The notes: generated by a model not told the origin, from the sequence alone. A stretch of 19,685 bases of DNA from J061 sp003695725 [NCBI: Candidatus Schekmanbacteria bacterium] (GCA_003695725.1 RFHX01000034.1:1-19685), one strand, 5' to 3'; counted from the stretch's first letter, positions 1 through 7,466 are shown. Translations and numbers: made by a program.

Positions 1-1
1 T

Positions 2-1204
2 TATATAGGTGGTAGTTTTAATGTTGCATTGAAGGAAGATGGAACAGTTTGGGCGTGGGGCGCAAATGGTGATGGACAGCTTGGAGACGGGACTACGATA
101 GATAAGTATTATGCTGTTCAGGTATTGGATGAATTAATGAATCCTTTTACAGGAGTGTCAGCGATTTCAGCCGGCTCATATCATACGGTTGCTTTAAAGA
201 GGGATGGCACGATATGGGCATGGGGTGATGGGTGGAGAGGAGGTCTTGGAAATAGGAAATCAAAGGACAAGTTAAATCCCGTTCCTGCATCTGTAGTATC
301 GAAGATTCCGGGGTTGAAGATATCATCGATTATTGCAGGAGGTGCTGCAACATATGTTTTAAGTAAAAATGGCAGTATATGGGGTTGGGGAAAAAATAAT
401 CGTGGTCAAATGGGCAATGGAACTAATGATAAATATGCATCAAAAGATCCTGTGCAAATGAGCTCAAAATTAGGAGAACCGATTAGAGGTATTATTTCTT
501 TTGATGCATCGTGGGCGAATACAGGTTTTTTAAAAGCTAATGGCACAGTGTGGATGTGCGGATCCAATGAAACTGGGCAGCTTGGCACAGGAGAATTATA
601 TGACGACATTTATGAGGCTTGGCATCCTGTTCAGGTTAGAGATTCAAATAATCTACCCTTTGTATGGTCTGCTATACCAAAAATCGAATCATTGAGCAAA
701 AATACAGGTGCTTACAAAGATAAAATTATTATAAAAGGAATAGGTTTTGAGAATGAAAGAGGCAGAGTGTTGATAGTTGATAATAATGGTATAGCAACCG
801 CTTCGGAAGAGATTCTTTTATGGCGCAACGATAAAATAAAGTTTCGCCTGCCTTGGGGTGTTACTGCCGGAGATGTTAAGATTATTGTAGAAAATTCAAG
901 TGGCAACCAGTCGGAGGGTGAAAGTTTTACTTATATGGATTTGAAGCCGGTGATAAAAAAAGTATCCCGTCAATGCATTAAGAACGGGAGTAAGATAACA
1001 ATAATAGGTAAAAATTTTGGGAGAACAGGAGGAGGATATTATCTTAGAGAAAGAGGATTTCTATATAATGTGTTATTCTGGAGTGAGAGAAAAATTAAAA
1101 TAAAAGTTACAAAAGTTTATGAAAATGAAAAAAATATCTGGAATCTACAAATAAGGACTCGCTATGGGGATAGCAAAAAAATATCTTTTGAAAGATGCCA
1201 GTGA
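2..1204 (+). CDS. RCC1-repeat protein with C-terminal TIG/IPT domains (5' partial)
   Basis: The reading frame is open to the left edge, so the N-terminus lies outside the window; the TTG at 29 falls inside a repeat and is not a real start. At least four RCC1-type repeats are visible, each with a core like DGTVWAWGANGDGQLGDGT, at roughly bases 2-130, 160-290, 330-440 and 500-620. Such repeats fold as beta-propeller blades. From about base 670 the protein changes to two TIG/IPT-like immunoglobulin folds: the first begins near IPKIESLS and has the typical IIIKGIGF strand, the second has ITIIGKNFG. The protein ends in FERCQ with no visible sorting signal. RCC1 plus TIG is a common layout for large secreted or surface proteins of Gram-negative bacteria; the role here (adhesion or matrix) is inference. 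It is convergent with the phosphoesterase gene, with only 14 bases between stops and no hairpin seen there. Confidence 0.85.
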   Translation, partial: YIGGSFNVALKEDGTVWAWGANGDGQLGDGTTIDKYYAVQVLDELMNPFTGVSAISAGSYHTVALKRDGTIWAWGDGWRGGLGNRKSKDKLNPVPASVVSKIPGLKISSIIAGGAATYVLSKNGSIWGWGKNNRGQMGNGTNDKYASKDPVQMSSKLGEPIRGIISFDASWANTGFLKANGTVWMCGSNETGQLGTGELYDDIYEAWHPVQVRDSNNLPFVWSAIPKIESLSKNTGAYKDKIIIKGIGFENERGRVLIVDNNGIATASEEILLWRNDKIKFRLPWGVTAGDVKIIVENSSGNQSEGESFTYMDLKPVIKKVSRQCIKNGSKITIIGKNFGRTGGGYYLRERGFLYNVLFWSERKIKIKVTKVYENEKNIWNLQIRTRYGDSKKISFERCQ

Positions 1205-1218
1205 GAGTAATCTTGATT

Positions 1219-1695
1219 TTAATTTTGCTTTTTGAAGAACAGCCAATTCTTCTTACTTTCTCCACTCTTGCCGAATTTATCCTTCTTCAATCTGATAAGA
1301 CACCACACACCTGAAAGTTTTTCCCCGCTGATTTCGGCGATTATCTTGTCTTCGCTCATCTCAAGTGGAGTCCAGAATCCCGAATCCCATATCTTTACTG
1401 TCCCTGCGCCATATTCGCCTTTGGGGATTTCGCCTTCAAAGGTTTCATAGCCTAAAGGATGGTCTTCAGTCTGCACGGCGAGGCGTTTTGCTTTGCCCTC
1501 CTTTTCCGGTTTTTTGGGAATTGCCCACGAAAGAAGGACTCCGTCATATTCAAGGCGAAGGTCGTAATGGAGATGCGAGGCGTGATGCTCCTGAATGGCA
1601 TATTTTAGCTTTCCACTTGAAGCTTTCACTTCCTCACCTATCGGTTCTGAGGTTTTCTTGAAGTTTCTTTTCTTTTTATATTCGTCGAGAGTCAT
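1219..1695 (-). CDS. Stand-alone LigD-type DNA 3'-phosphoesterase
   Basis: This 158-residue protein is a single phosphoesterase (PE) domain, the module usually fused to LigD in bacterial end joining. The family removes 3'-phosphates and 3'-terminal ribonucleotides from DNA ends in a metal-dependent reaction. The signature HHASHLHYDLRLE is at residues 37-49. His37, His43, Asp45 and Arg47, then His79 and Tyr83 in EDHPLGY, match the spacing of the catalytic residues His42, His48, Asp50, Arg52, His84 and Tyr88 that I recall for Pseudomonas LigD. The core GEIPKGEYGAGTVKIWDSG follows. No polymerase or ligase domain is attached. The only in-frame start after the nth stop is the ATG at 1695. It has no convincing Shine-Dalgarno sequence and lies 15 bases after the nth stop, so translation probably depends on coupling to nth. 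Confidence 0.9.
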   Translation of the reverse strand: MTLDEYKKKRNFKKTSEPIGEEVKASSGKLKYAIQEHHASHLHYDLRLEYDGVLLSWAIPKKPEKEGKAKRLAVQTEDHPLGYETFEGEIPKGEYGAGTVKIWDSGFWTPLEMSEDKIIAEISGEKLSGVWCLIRLKKDKFGKSGESKKNWLFFKKQN

Positions 1696-1710
1696 TGCAG
1701 CTAAAAACCA

Positions 1711-2355
1711 TTAACATTTTCCAGCCGAAGGACATACTGTTGATAGTGTGCAGTTTTCACATTTGGGATTCCTTGCAAAACAGATTTGTCGTCCGTGTTC
1801 GATTAGCTGATGATTTAAATCTCCCCATTTCTCTTTTGGTATTATATTCATCAGGTCTTTTTCAATCTTGTCGGGATTTGTTTCCTTTGTCAGTCCTAAA
1901 CGCTGTGAAAGCCGTTTTACATGGGTATCTACCGCAATTCCCACAGTTATTCCATAACCGGAATTAAGAACGATATTTGCTGTTTTTCGCGCAACTCCGG
2001 GAAGAGTAAGAAGTTCATCCATTGTTTTTGGGACTTTACCGTTAAATTTTTCAATAATCATCTTTGATGCGGCAATGATGTTTTTCGCCTTGTTTCTGAA
2101 AAATCCTGTTGTGCGAATATCTTCCTCGAACTCTTTTTGGTTTGCTTCGGCAATATCTTTTATAGTGGGATATTTTTTGAATAAATCTTTTGTTACCATA
2201 TTGACTCGCTTGTCAGTGCATTGCGCAGAAAGAATTGTTGCTACAAGAAGCTGATAAGGGTTTTTGTGGTTAAGAGCGCATTTTGCCTGAGGATATGTTT
2301 TATCAAGAATCTCGATGATCTTTTCAACCCTTTTTTTCTCTTTATTGTCTGCCAT
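1711..2355 (-). CDS. nth: Endonuclease III (DNA glycosylase/AP lyase)
   Basis: Endonuclease III removes oxidised pyrimidines and cleaves at the abasic site by beta-elimination in base-excision repair. At 214 residues it has the normal family length. The helix-hairpin-helix LPGVARKTANIVL (118-130) carries the catalytic Lys124, and AVDTHVKRLSQRLGL supplies Asp143. The [4Fe-4S] cluster motif is complete, with Cys192, Cys199, Cys202 and Cys208 in C-x6-C-x2-C-x5-C spacing. The start ATG follows an AGGAG about 8 bases upstream. It is the first gene of a two-gene unit with the 3'-phosphoesterase, which fits the need to clean the blocked 3' end left by the lyase. I am sure of the family; the functional link to its neighbour is inference. 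Confidence 0.96.
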   Translation of the reverse strand: MADNKEKKRVEKIIEILDKTYPQAKCALNHKNPYQLLVATILSAQCTDKRVNMVTKDLFKKYPTIKDIAEANQKEFEEDIRTTGFFRNKAKNIIAASKMIIEKFNGKVPKTMDELLTLPGVARKTANIVLNSGYGITVGIAVDTHVKRLSQRLGLTKETNPDKIEKDLMNIIPKEKWGDLNHQLIEHGRQICFARNPKCENCTLSTVCPSAGKC

Positions 2356-2452
2356 TCAAAATTCTCCTTTTTTGCTAACTGATTTTAAAAAAGATAAATC
2401 CCTTTGCAAGGGAATAATTTATTGTTTAATCAGATATAGAAATAGTAATGAA

Positions 2453-2458
2453 ATTATA
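2453..2458 (-). promoter_or_regulatory. Candidate -10 element for nth
   Basis: On the minus strand this reads TATAAT, a perfect -10 box about 100 bases upstream of the nth start. No good -35 is found 16-18 bases before it (the 17-base position reads TTATAT), so this is weak. Between it and nth lies a small hairpin, CCCTT/AAGGG with a three-base loop, at 2400-2412. Confidence 0.3.
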
Positions 2459-2490
2459 AGCGCATTAAATGAAGATATAAGGTTGTAAAA

Positions 2491-2520
2491 ATAAAAAAGG
2501 CAGGCGTTACGGCCTGCCTC
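2491..2520 (-). terminator. Rho-independent terminator of the thiolase-mutase operon
   Basis: A seven-base-pair GC-rich stem, GGCAGGC at 2500-2506 against GCCTGCC at 2513-2519 with loop 2507-2512, extends by one A-T pair. On the minus strand it is followed directly by TTTTTTATT. It sits 20 bases past the stop of the VOC gene and therefore closes the leftward four-gene operon. Confidence 0.88.
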
Positions 2521-2539
2521 AATGATTTTTTGCTGATTT

Positions 2540-3007
2540 TTAACGCAATCCAATTTCAACCATTATACCGAAGCAGTCCTTTGGATGTATGAAAACATAA
2601 GGTGTGTGAATTTCTTGATCACCAATTTTGGTTTTCCAATCCAACCGCTCTTTCCCTACAATTCTTATTCCCTTTGATTCAAGAAATTCAATGGCTTCAT
2701 TTACATCTTCTACCTGAAAGCACAATGTGGCTATTCCTTCACCCCTTTTTTCTAATAATTTCGCAATATTCCCGTTTTCATCGGTAGGTGCCATCAATTC
2801 AATCTGAAAATCCTTTCCAATAGTCACATAACAGGACTTTAATCCTTCTGGTGGTATTTCATCGTAAACCAATTGGTAGTTTTCTGTTTCATCTTTCCTG
2901 TATGTGATACCTTTTCTTGCGCCTAAAACATTTGTAAAGAAGTCAACTGCCTTGTCGAGGTCCCTTACAATTACACCAATTCGATGAACATCTTTAACCT
3001 TTAACAT
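2540..3007 (-). CDS. VOC-family protein, methylmalonyl-CoA epimerase-like, one metal ligand changed
   Basis: This 155-residue protein has the two-module vicinal oxygen chelate fold and most resembles methylmalonyl-CoA epimerase, which interconverts the R and S forms before the mutase. Visible matches are VHRIGVIVRDLDKAVDFF near the N-terminus, FQIELMAP at 67-74, and IHPKDCFGIMVEIG at the C-terminus. Aligning to known epimerases, the metal ligands would be His8, Glu70 (a Gln in the Propionibacterium enzyme), the second His of the usual GxHH motif, and Glu151. In that third position the sequence is GIATLCF, so Ala93-Thr94 replace His-His; I rechecked the codons as GCC ACA. It is therefore either an epimerase with altered metal binding or a relative acting on another acyl-CoA. 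It is the last gene of the operon, with AGGAGGG upstream of its ATG and 27 bases between it and the CoA-transferase. Confidence 0.8.
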   Translation of the reverse strand: MLKVKDVHRIGVIVRDLDKAVDFFTNVLGARKGITYRKDETENYQLVYDEIPPEGLKSCYVTIGKDFQIELMAPTDENGNIAKLLEKRGEGIATLCFQVEDVNEAIEFLESKGIRIVGKERLDWKTKIGDQEIHTPYVFIHPKDCFGIMVEIGLR

Positions 3008-3034
3008 AGAAACCCTCCTAAAAATAATTTGACA

Positions 3035-4258
3035 TTAAATAACTTTTTCTTCTCTCAATTTTGCTATTTCATCACTACTCAAATTAAGTACATTTGTAAG
3101 AACTTCATCTGTATGCTGTCCAAGCAATGGCGCCGGACCTGCCTGAACCTTCTCAACACCAGACATCTTGAGAGGCAGGTCAACTACCTTTACCTTCCCT
3201 ATGGGTGGTTGTTCAATTTCAGGAAACATCTTTCTTGCATTGGCGTGAGGACATTCGAAAATGTCTTTTGCATCCTGAACAATTCCCACCGGAACTCTGC
3301 CTGCCAGAAGCAGTTCTTCAGCTTCCTTTTTCGTTTTATCTTTTAGCCATTCATCGAGTATGGGCTGAAGCTGATCTTTGTTTTGTGCTCTTTTCGGACC
3401 TGAATTGAACCTTTCATCATTTGCCAATTCAGGTCTTCCAATTGTTTCACAAAGTCGTGCCCAGATCGACTCGATGGGAATAATCATTGCAATATAGCCA
3501 TCCTTGACTTTGAAAGGACCAATAGGATAGACAAGAGATTCCTGCCCCCGTCCAATAACTTTGCCTGTCAGTGAATAAACTGTCAAAGCCCTTTCATTTA
3601 AAGAGATAATATTGTCATACATAGAACTGTCTATAAATTGACCTTCCCCAGTTTTTTCTCTTGTAATAATGGCAAGAAGAATTCCATAAGCAGCCATTAC
3701 GCCAGAATATAAATCTCCTAAGGCAATACCGAGCCAGTTTGGCGGACCATCGGCTTCTCCAACATTGTGCATAAGACCTCCCATTGCCTGCACAACCATA
3801 TCAAAGGCAGTGCGTTTTTGATAAGGTCCCTCATAGCCTTCCATCTGTCCGAAACCGCTTATGGCGGCATATATAAGGCGAGGGTTTATTTCTTTCAGTA
3901 CCTTATAGCCGATGCCGTTTTTGTCCATAAAGCCGGGTCTAAAATTTTCTACTACGACATCACTTTTCTTTACGAGCTCTTTAAAGATTTCTTTTCCCTT
4001 GTCACTGTTTATGTCAAGGGTGATGCCTTTCTTGTTTCTATTGAAGCGTAGAAAATAACCGCTGAATTTATCACCTTTGTCATTCTTTATAATTGGTCCC
4101 ATTTCTCGTGCTGAATCTCCTCTGCCGGGAGCTTCTATCTTTATTACCTCTGCGCCTTGCGCCGCAAGCATCATTGTGCAGTATGGTCCAGCAACTTGAT
4201 TTTCAACTCCAAGCACACGAATCCCTTCAAGGGGTTTAACTTTTCCATTCCCACTCAT
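3035..4258 (-). CDS. Family III acyl-CoA transferase (CaiB/BaiF type)
   Basis: Family III CoA-transferases move CoA between carboxylic acids through an aspartyl-anhydride/CoA intermediate; known members act on oxalate, carnitine, bile acids, benzylsuccinate or C4 dicarboxylates. The 407-residue length is normal. The N-terminal block LEGIRVLGVENQVAGPYCTM (10-29), then AEVIKIEAPGRGDSAR, the VVVENFRPGFMDKNGIGY block near 101-118 and AAISGFGQ are all family features. The likely catalytic Asp is Asp182 in IALGDLYSGVMAAYGILLAI. The start has GGGAGG just upstream. It lies third in the operon, after the mutase. CoA donor and acceptor cannot be read from sequence, but a dicarboxylic acid activated with succinyl-CoA would suit the neighbouring mutase; that is inference. 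Confidence 0.9.
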   Translation of the reverse strand: MSGNGKVKPLEGIRVLGVENQVAGPYCTMMLAAQGAEVIKIEAPGRGDSAREMGPIIKNDKGDKFSGYFLRFNRNKKGITLDINSDKGKEIFKELVKKSDVVVENFRPGFMDKNGIGYKVLKEINPRLIYAAISGFGQMEGYEGPYQKRTAFDMVVQAMGGLMHNVGEADGPPNWLGIALGDLYSGVMAAYGILLAIITREKTGEGQFIDSSMYDNIISLNERALTVYSLTGKVIGRGQESLVYPIGPFKVKDGYIAMIIPIESIWARLCETIGRPELANDERFNSGPKRAQNKDQLQPILDEWLKDKTKKEAEELLLAGRVPVGIVQDAKDIFECPHANARKMFPEIEQPPIGKVKVVDLPLKMSGVEKVQAGPAPLLGQHTDEVLTNVLNLSSDEIAKLREEKVI

Positions 4259-4287
4259 ACTATTATCCTCCCGTCATTATAATATTT

Positions 4288-5970
4288 TTACAGATAAATC
4301 TTACTTTCATATTTCCCATAAACATCCCTTAAAACATCACAAATTTCTCCAATAGTCACATAATTTTTTACCGCTTCAATCATAAAAGGCATTATATTAT
4401 CCTTTGAGACAGCAACATCTCTTAGACGGTTGAGAATCTGTTTCACATTATCATTGTTTCTCTCTTTCCTTACCTGATTTAGACGCTCGATTTGGCGTCT
4501 TTCGACTTCAGGGTCAACCTTTAGAATTTCTCTTTTTACTTCTTTTGTATCTTTATATTTATTAACACCGACAACAACCTTTTCCCCTGTTTCAATCTTC
4601 TTCTGCGTTTTGTAAGCCTCTTTTGCAATTTCTTCCTGAATATATCCCTTTTCGATTGCAGCTATCGAACCGCCCATTTCATCTATCTTTTTTATGTATT
4701 CATTGGCTTCCTTTTCCAATCTATTGCAAAGGGATTCAACATAATAGGACCCGCCGATGGGGTCTACAGTCTTTGCGATTCCAGATTCTTCAGCTATTAT
4801 TTGTTGGGTGCGAAGGGCGATAGTTACAGATTCTTCAGAGGGAAGAGCAAGTGATTCATCATAAGAGGAAAGAAAAATAATATTGCCACCACCAAGAATC
4901 ATAGCTAAAGCTTCGAGTGAGACGCGGATTATATTGTTAAGCGGCTGTTGAGCCGTCATTGTTGAACCGGCGCTGTAACCAAAAAATCTGATTTGCATCG
5001 AGCGTGGATCTTTTGCGCCAAATCTTTCCTTCATCATTCGTGCCCACATCCTTCGGCAGGTTCTAAACTTTGCAATTTCTTCGAAAAATTCACTATCACC
5101 TGAAAGGAATATCAACAAACCATGTGCAAAATCATCAACATTGAGCCCTCTTTCCTTTGCCGCATTTAGATAACTGATTGCATTAGATAGTGTAAAAGCG
5201 ATTTCCTGCACGGCATTGGCGCCTGCTTCTCTGATATGGTAACCGCAAATTCTTTGCGGAGATGATTTAGGCATATTTTTCGAGCAGTATTCATAGATAT
5301 CTGTAACAAGTTTCAATGATGGTTTTACAGGGAATATGTATGCACCCCGCGCTATATATTCCTTTAAAATGTCATTTTGCATAAAGACTTCAAGGTCAGT
5401 AGTGGGAATCCCTTGTTTTTCAGCTATTGCAATGAACATTGCAAGAATGATAGGAGCAGTTGCATTGATCGTCATCGATTGCCTGATTTCCCCTATTGAA
5501 ATTCCATCGAAGAGGATTTCAAAGTCTCTCAAACTGTCAACTGCTACCCCAACCTTACCAACCTCTCCTCTTGCCATAGGATGATCGGAATCGTAGCCGA
5601 GCTGTGTCGGAAGGTCGAAAGCAACACTATTGCCTTTTTGTCCTTTGGAAATTAAATATTTGTATCGCTTGTTTGTATCTTCCGCTGTTCCGAATCCCGA
5701 GTATTGCGCCATAGTCCACAGTTGTGTGCGAAACATTCCGGGTGCAATCCCTCTTGTATATGGATATTCACCGGGGAAGCCCAAATCCTTCAGATAATCA
5801 AATCCTTCTTTTTCAGCTTCCACAGGTGTATAGAGTGGTTCTACTGGCAATCCTGAGTTTGTTTTTTCTGTTCCTTCTCTTTCAGGAAATTGTTTTATAT
5901 GCTCGGCAAAAACCTTTTCCTCCCATTCTTTCTTTCTTTTCTTGATTTCTTCCAATTTGTTTTTATCCAT
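4288..5970 (-). CDS. Cobalamin-dependent acyl-CoA mutase, catalytic (large) subunit, methylmalonyl-CoA mutase type
   Basis: This is the substrate-binding TIM-barrel part of a methylmalonyl-CoA mutase-family enzyme, which exchanges a carbonyl-CoA group with a neighbouring hydrogen using adenosylcobalamin. The approximately 560 residues end after the barrel (GEICDVLRDVYGKYES), with no DxHxxG cobalamin-binding domain, so a separate small subunit is needed. Numbering from the ATG at 5970, Tyr90 (WTMAQYSGFG), Gln198 and Arg208 (QNDILKEYIARGAYIFP) and His245 (GYHIREAGA) match the Propionibacterium residues Tyr89, Gln197, Arg207 and His244. Isobutyryl-CoA mutase has Phe and Gln in place of this Tyr/Arg pair, so a carboxyl-bearing substrate such as methylmalonyl-CoA is favoured. 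Ala88 replaces the Arg usual in TIRQY. I chose 5970 because GGAAGG lies nine bases before it, whereas it touches the ATG at 5979. Second gene of the operon. Confidence 0.93.
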   Translation of the reverse strand: MDKNKLEEIKKRKKEWEEKVFAEHIKQFPEREGTEKTNSGLPVEPLYTPVEAEKEGFDYLKDLGFPGEYPYTRGIAPGMFRTQLWTMAQYSGFGTAEDTNKRYKYLISKGQKGNSVAFDLPTQLGYDSDHPMARGEVGKVGVAVDSLRDFEILFDGISIGEIRQSMTINATAPIILAMFIAIAEKQGIPTTDLEVFMQNDILKEYIARGAYIFPVKPSLKLVTDIYEYCSKNMPKSSPQRICGYHIREAGANAVQEIAFTLSNAISYLNAAKERGLNVDDFAHGLLIFLSGDSEFFEEIAKFRTCRRMWARMMKERFGAKDPRSMQIRFFGYSAGSTMTAQQPLNNIIRVSLEALAMILGGGNIIFLSSYDESLALPSEESVTIALRTQQIIAEESGIAKTVDPIGGSYYVESLCNRLEKEANEYIKKIDEMGGSIAAIEKGYIQEEIAKEAYKTQKKIETGEKVVVGVNKYKDTKEVKREILKVDPEVERRQIERLNQVRKERNNDNVKQILNRLRDVAVSKDNIMPFMIEAVKNYVTIGEICDVLRDVYGKYESKIYL

Positions 5971-5979
5971 TTTTGCCAT

Positions 5980-5985
5980 CCTTCC
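5980..5985 (-). promoter_or_regulatory. Ribosome binding site that decides the mutase start
   Basis: The minus strand reads GGAAGG directly against the ATG at 5979 (no spacer) and nine bases before the in-frame ATG at 5970. Normal spacing favours 5970, which shortens the protein by three residues. Confidence 0.5.
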
Positions 5986-6009
5986 AATTTTTGAGAAAAG
6001 GTTTCATTG

Positions 6010-7197
6010 TCAAACTTTGATAATACAAGCTTCACCCTGTCCGATGCCGCCGCAGATTGTTGCAAGGCCATATCCTCCGCCGCGCCTGTTGAGCTCAAAT
6101 GCCAGAGTAATAACAAGTCTTATACCTGTGGCGCCTGTTGGATGGCCTATAGCTATTGCTCCACCATTGACATTTGTTTTTTCTCTAATCTTTTCAACTT
6201 TTGCTGGGTCGCCGTCCCCAAGTATTTTTGTTGAGATTAGAGGCATAGCGGCAAATGCCTCGTTTATTTCTATTAGGTCGATATCATCGATGGTCAACCC
6301 TGCTTTTTGAAGTGCCTTTTGCGCGGTGTAGCCGGGAATTGAGCCGATTTTCTGTGGATGTCCTGCTCCTCTGACATGTGAAATGATTGTTGCAAGGGGC
6401 TTAATTCCCAACTCCTTTGCCTTTGATTCGCTCATCAACACTGCGGCGCTTCCACCTGTATTCAAGCCGGGAGCATTTCCCGGGGTTACAGTGGGACTAT
6501 CATAGACAGTTTTGAGTTTAGCCAATTTTTCGAGTGTTGTATCAGGGCGAGGAGGTTCATCTTTATCCATAATAATGGGATCACCTTTTTTTTGAGGAAT
6601 GGAAATTGGCATAATCTCATCTTTGAATTTTCCTTCTTCAAATGCTTTTTTCCATAACTGATGGCTGCGTAATGCCCATTTATCCTGTTCTTCTCTCGTA
6701 ATTTCAAATTCCACTGCTTCCTTTCCTGCCTGAACTGCTCGAGGAACACCTGAATAAGGGCATTTGATAACAAGCTGGTCCTGAAGGACGATATCGCCTA
6801 TTCTTTTTCCCCACCTTGCTTCATGGATAAAATAGGGGACGCCGCTCATATTCTCAGCTCCTGCCACTGCCGCTATGGATATTTCGCCAAGTTTGATATT
6901 CTGAGCTTCAAGTCCTATAGCGGCAATACTTGAACAGCAGGCGCGGTCAATTGAATAAGCAGGTACTGTGTCAGGGATGCCTGCATTGAGCATTGCTTGT
7001 CTTCCAATCGACCTATCCGATCCGGGAAGATTTACACCAAAAGCGACTTCTTCAACTTTTGATGGATCTAAATCAATCCTCTTCAATACCTCTTTTAAAA
7101 CCATTCCGCCTAACTGTGCCGGGGTAAAATCCTTCATTATTCCGCCATAGTTTCCAAAGGGAGTTCTAACACCACTTACAATTACAACATTTTCCAT
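6010..7197 (-). CDS. Thiolase (acetyl-CoA C-acyltransferase family)
   Basis: Thiolases cleave 3-ketoacyl-CoA with CoA or condense two acyl-CoAs. This 395-residue protein starts normally (VVIVSGVRTPFGNYGG) and has the family's four active-site blocks: the acylated cysteine Cys87 in DRACCSSIAA, Asn312 in INEAFAA, His352 in AIGHPTGATG, and Cys382 in ICGGIGQGEA. The usual CxSG around the nucleophile reads CCSS here. These features fit a degradative or acetoacetyl-CoA type thiolase; chain-length preference cannot be read. It is the first gene of the operon, with GGAGGA seven bases upstream of its ATG, and 39 bases separate it from the chosen mutase start. In context it would supply or consume acyl-CoA at one end of a pathway that passes through the mutase. 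Confidence 0.93.
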   Translation of the reverse strand: MENVVIVSGVRTPFGNYGGIMKDFTPAQLGGMVLKEVLKRIDLDPSKVEEVAFGVNLPGSDRSIGRQAMLNAGIPDTVPAYSIDRACCSSIAAIGLEAQNIKLGEISIAAVAGAENMSGVPYFIHEARWGKRIGDIVLQDQLVIKCPYSGVPRAVQAGKEAVEFEITREEQDKWALRSHQLWKKAFEEGKFKDEIMPISIPQKKGDPIIMDKDEPPRPDTTLEKLAKLKTVYDSPTVTPGNAPGLNTGGSAAVLMSESKAKELGIKPLATIISHVRGAGHPQKIGSIPGYTAQKALQKAGLTIDDIDLIEINEAFAAMPLISTKILGDGDPAKVEKIREKTNVNGGAIAIGHPTGATGIRLVITLAFELNRRGGGYGLATICGGIGQGEACIIKV

Positions 7198-7247
7198 AGT
7201 CTATTCCTCCATAATGTATAGAAATTTGTGAAAAGAATTGTCTCAGA

Positions 7248-7253
7248 ATTATA
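7248..7253 (-). promoter_or_regulatory. Candidate -10 element for the thiolase-mutase operon
   Basis: The minus strand reads TATAAT here, which would give a leader of about 45 bases before the thiolase ATG. The region 16-18 bases upstream (around 7270-7277) is CGTTTT-like and is not a good -35, so an activator or another promoter may be involved. Confidence 0.35.
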
Positions 7254-7381
7254 ATGTTCTTATTAACAAAAAACGGCGGTAAAATAACACGAAGGATAAG
7301 GTTTTGTAAAGAGTCATTTGCGAATAGAAAGAGTAAAAATGTTAAACTGACTGGTGTTGAGTGATTACTCGATTTTTTTAG

Positions 7382-7410
7382 TTGACCTTCCTTTTTTTTT
7401 AAAGTAATAA
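7382..7410 (+). promoter_or_regulatory. Candidate sigma-70 promoter for the SRPBCC-like gene
   Basis: TTGACC (7382-7387) and TAATAA (7405-7410) are 17 bases apart, with a T-rich spacer. The -35 matches consensus at five of six bases; the -10 is weak. A second TTGACC at 7421-7426 is too close to the ribosome binding site to serve easily. Confidence 0.35.
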
Positions 7411-7466
7411 GCAGCAGACCTTGACCAAATAATTGCGTACTTTTTAATTTTAAGGAGGATTTATTT

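Noticed and set aside
29-31. TTG as the start of the RCC1 protein
   Set aside because: The frame is open upstream and encodes GGSFNVAL, the expected first part of an RCC1 repeat, so the gene is simply cut by the window edge.
1365-1661. Plus-strand open frame opposite the phosphoesterase gene
   Set aside because: It is antisense to a gene with all catalytic residues conserved, and its translation has no family features. The same holds for the other frames opposite or inside the listed genes.
2400-2412. Small CCCTT/AAGGG hairpin upstream of nth as a terminator
   Set aside because: The T run on the minus strand is distant and broken; the operon terminator at 2491-2520 already explains termination.
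7359-7377. GAGT/ACTC hairpin followed by a T run, as a plus-strand terminator
   Set aside because: The stem is only four base pairs, and no plus-strand gene lies just upstream.
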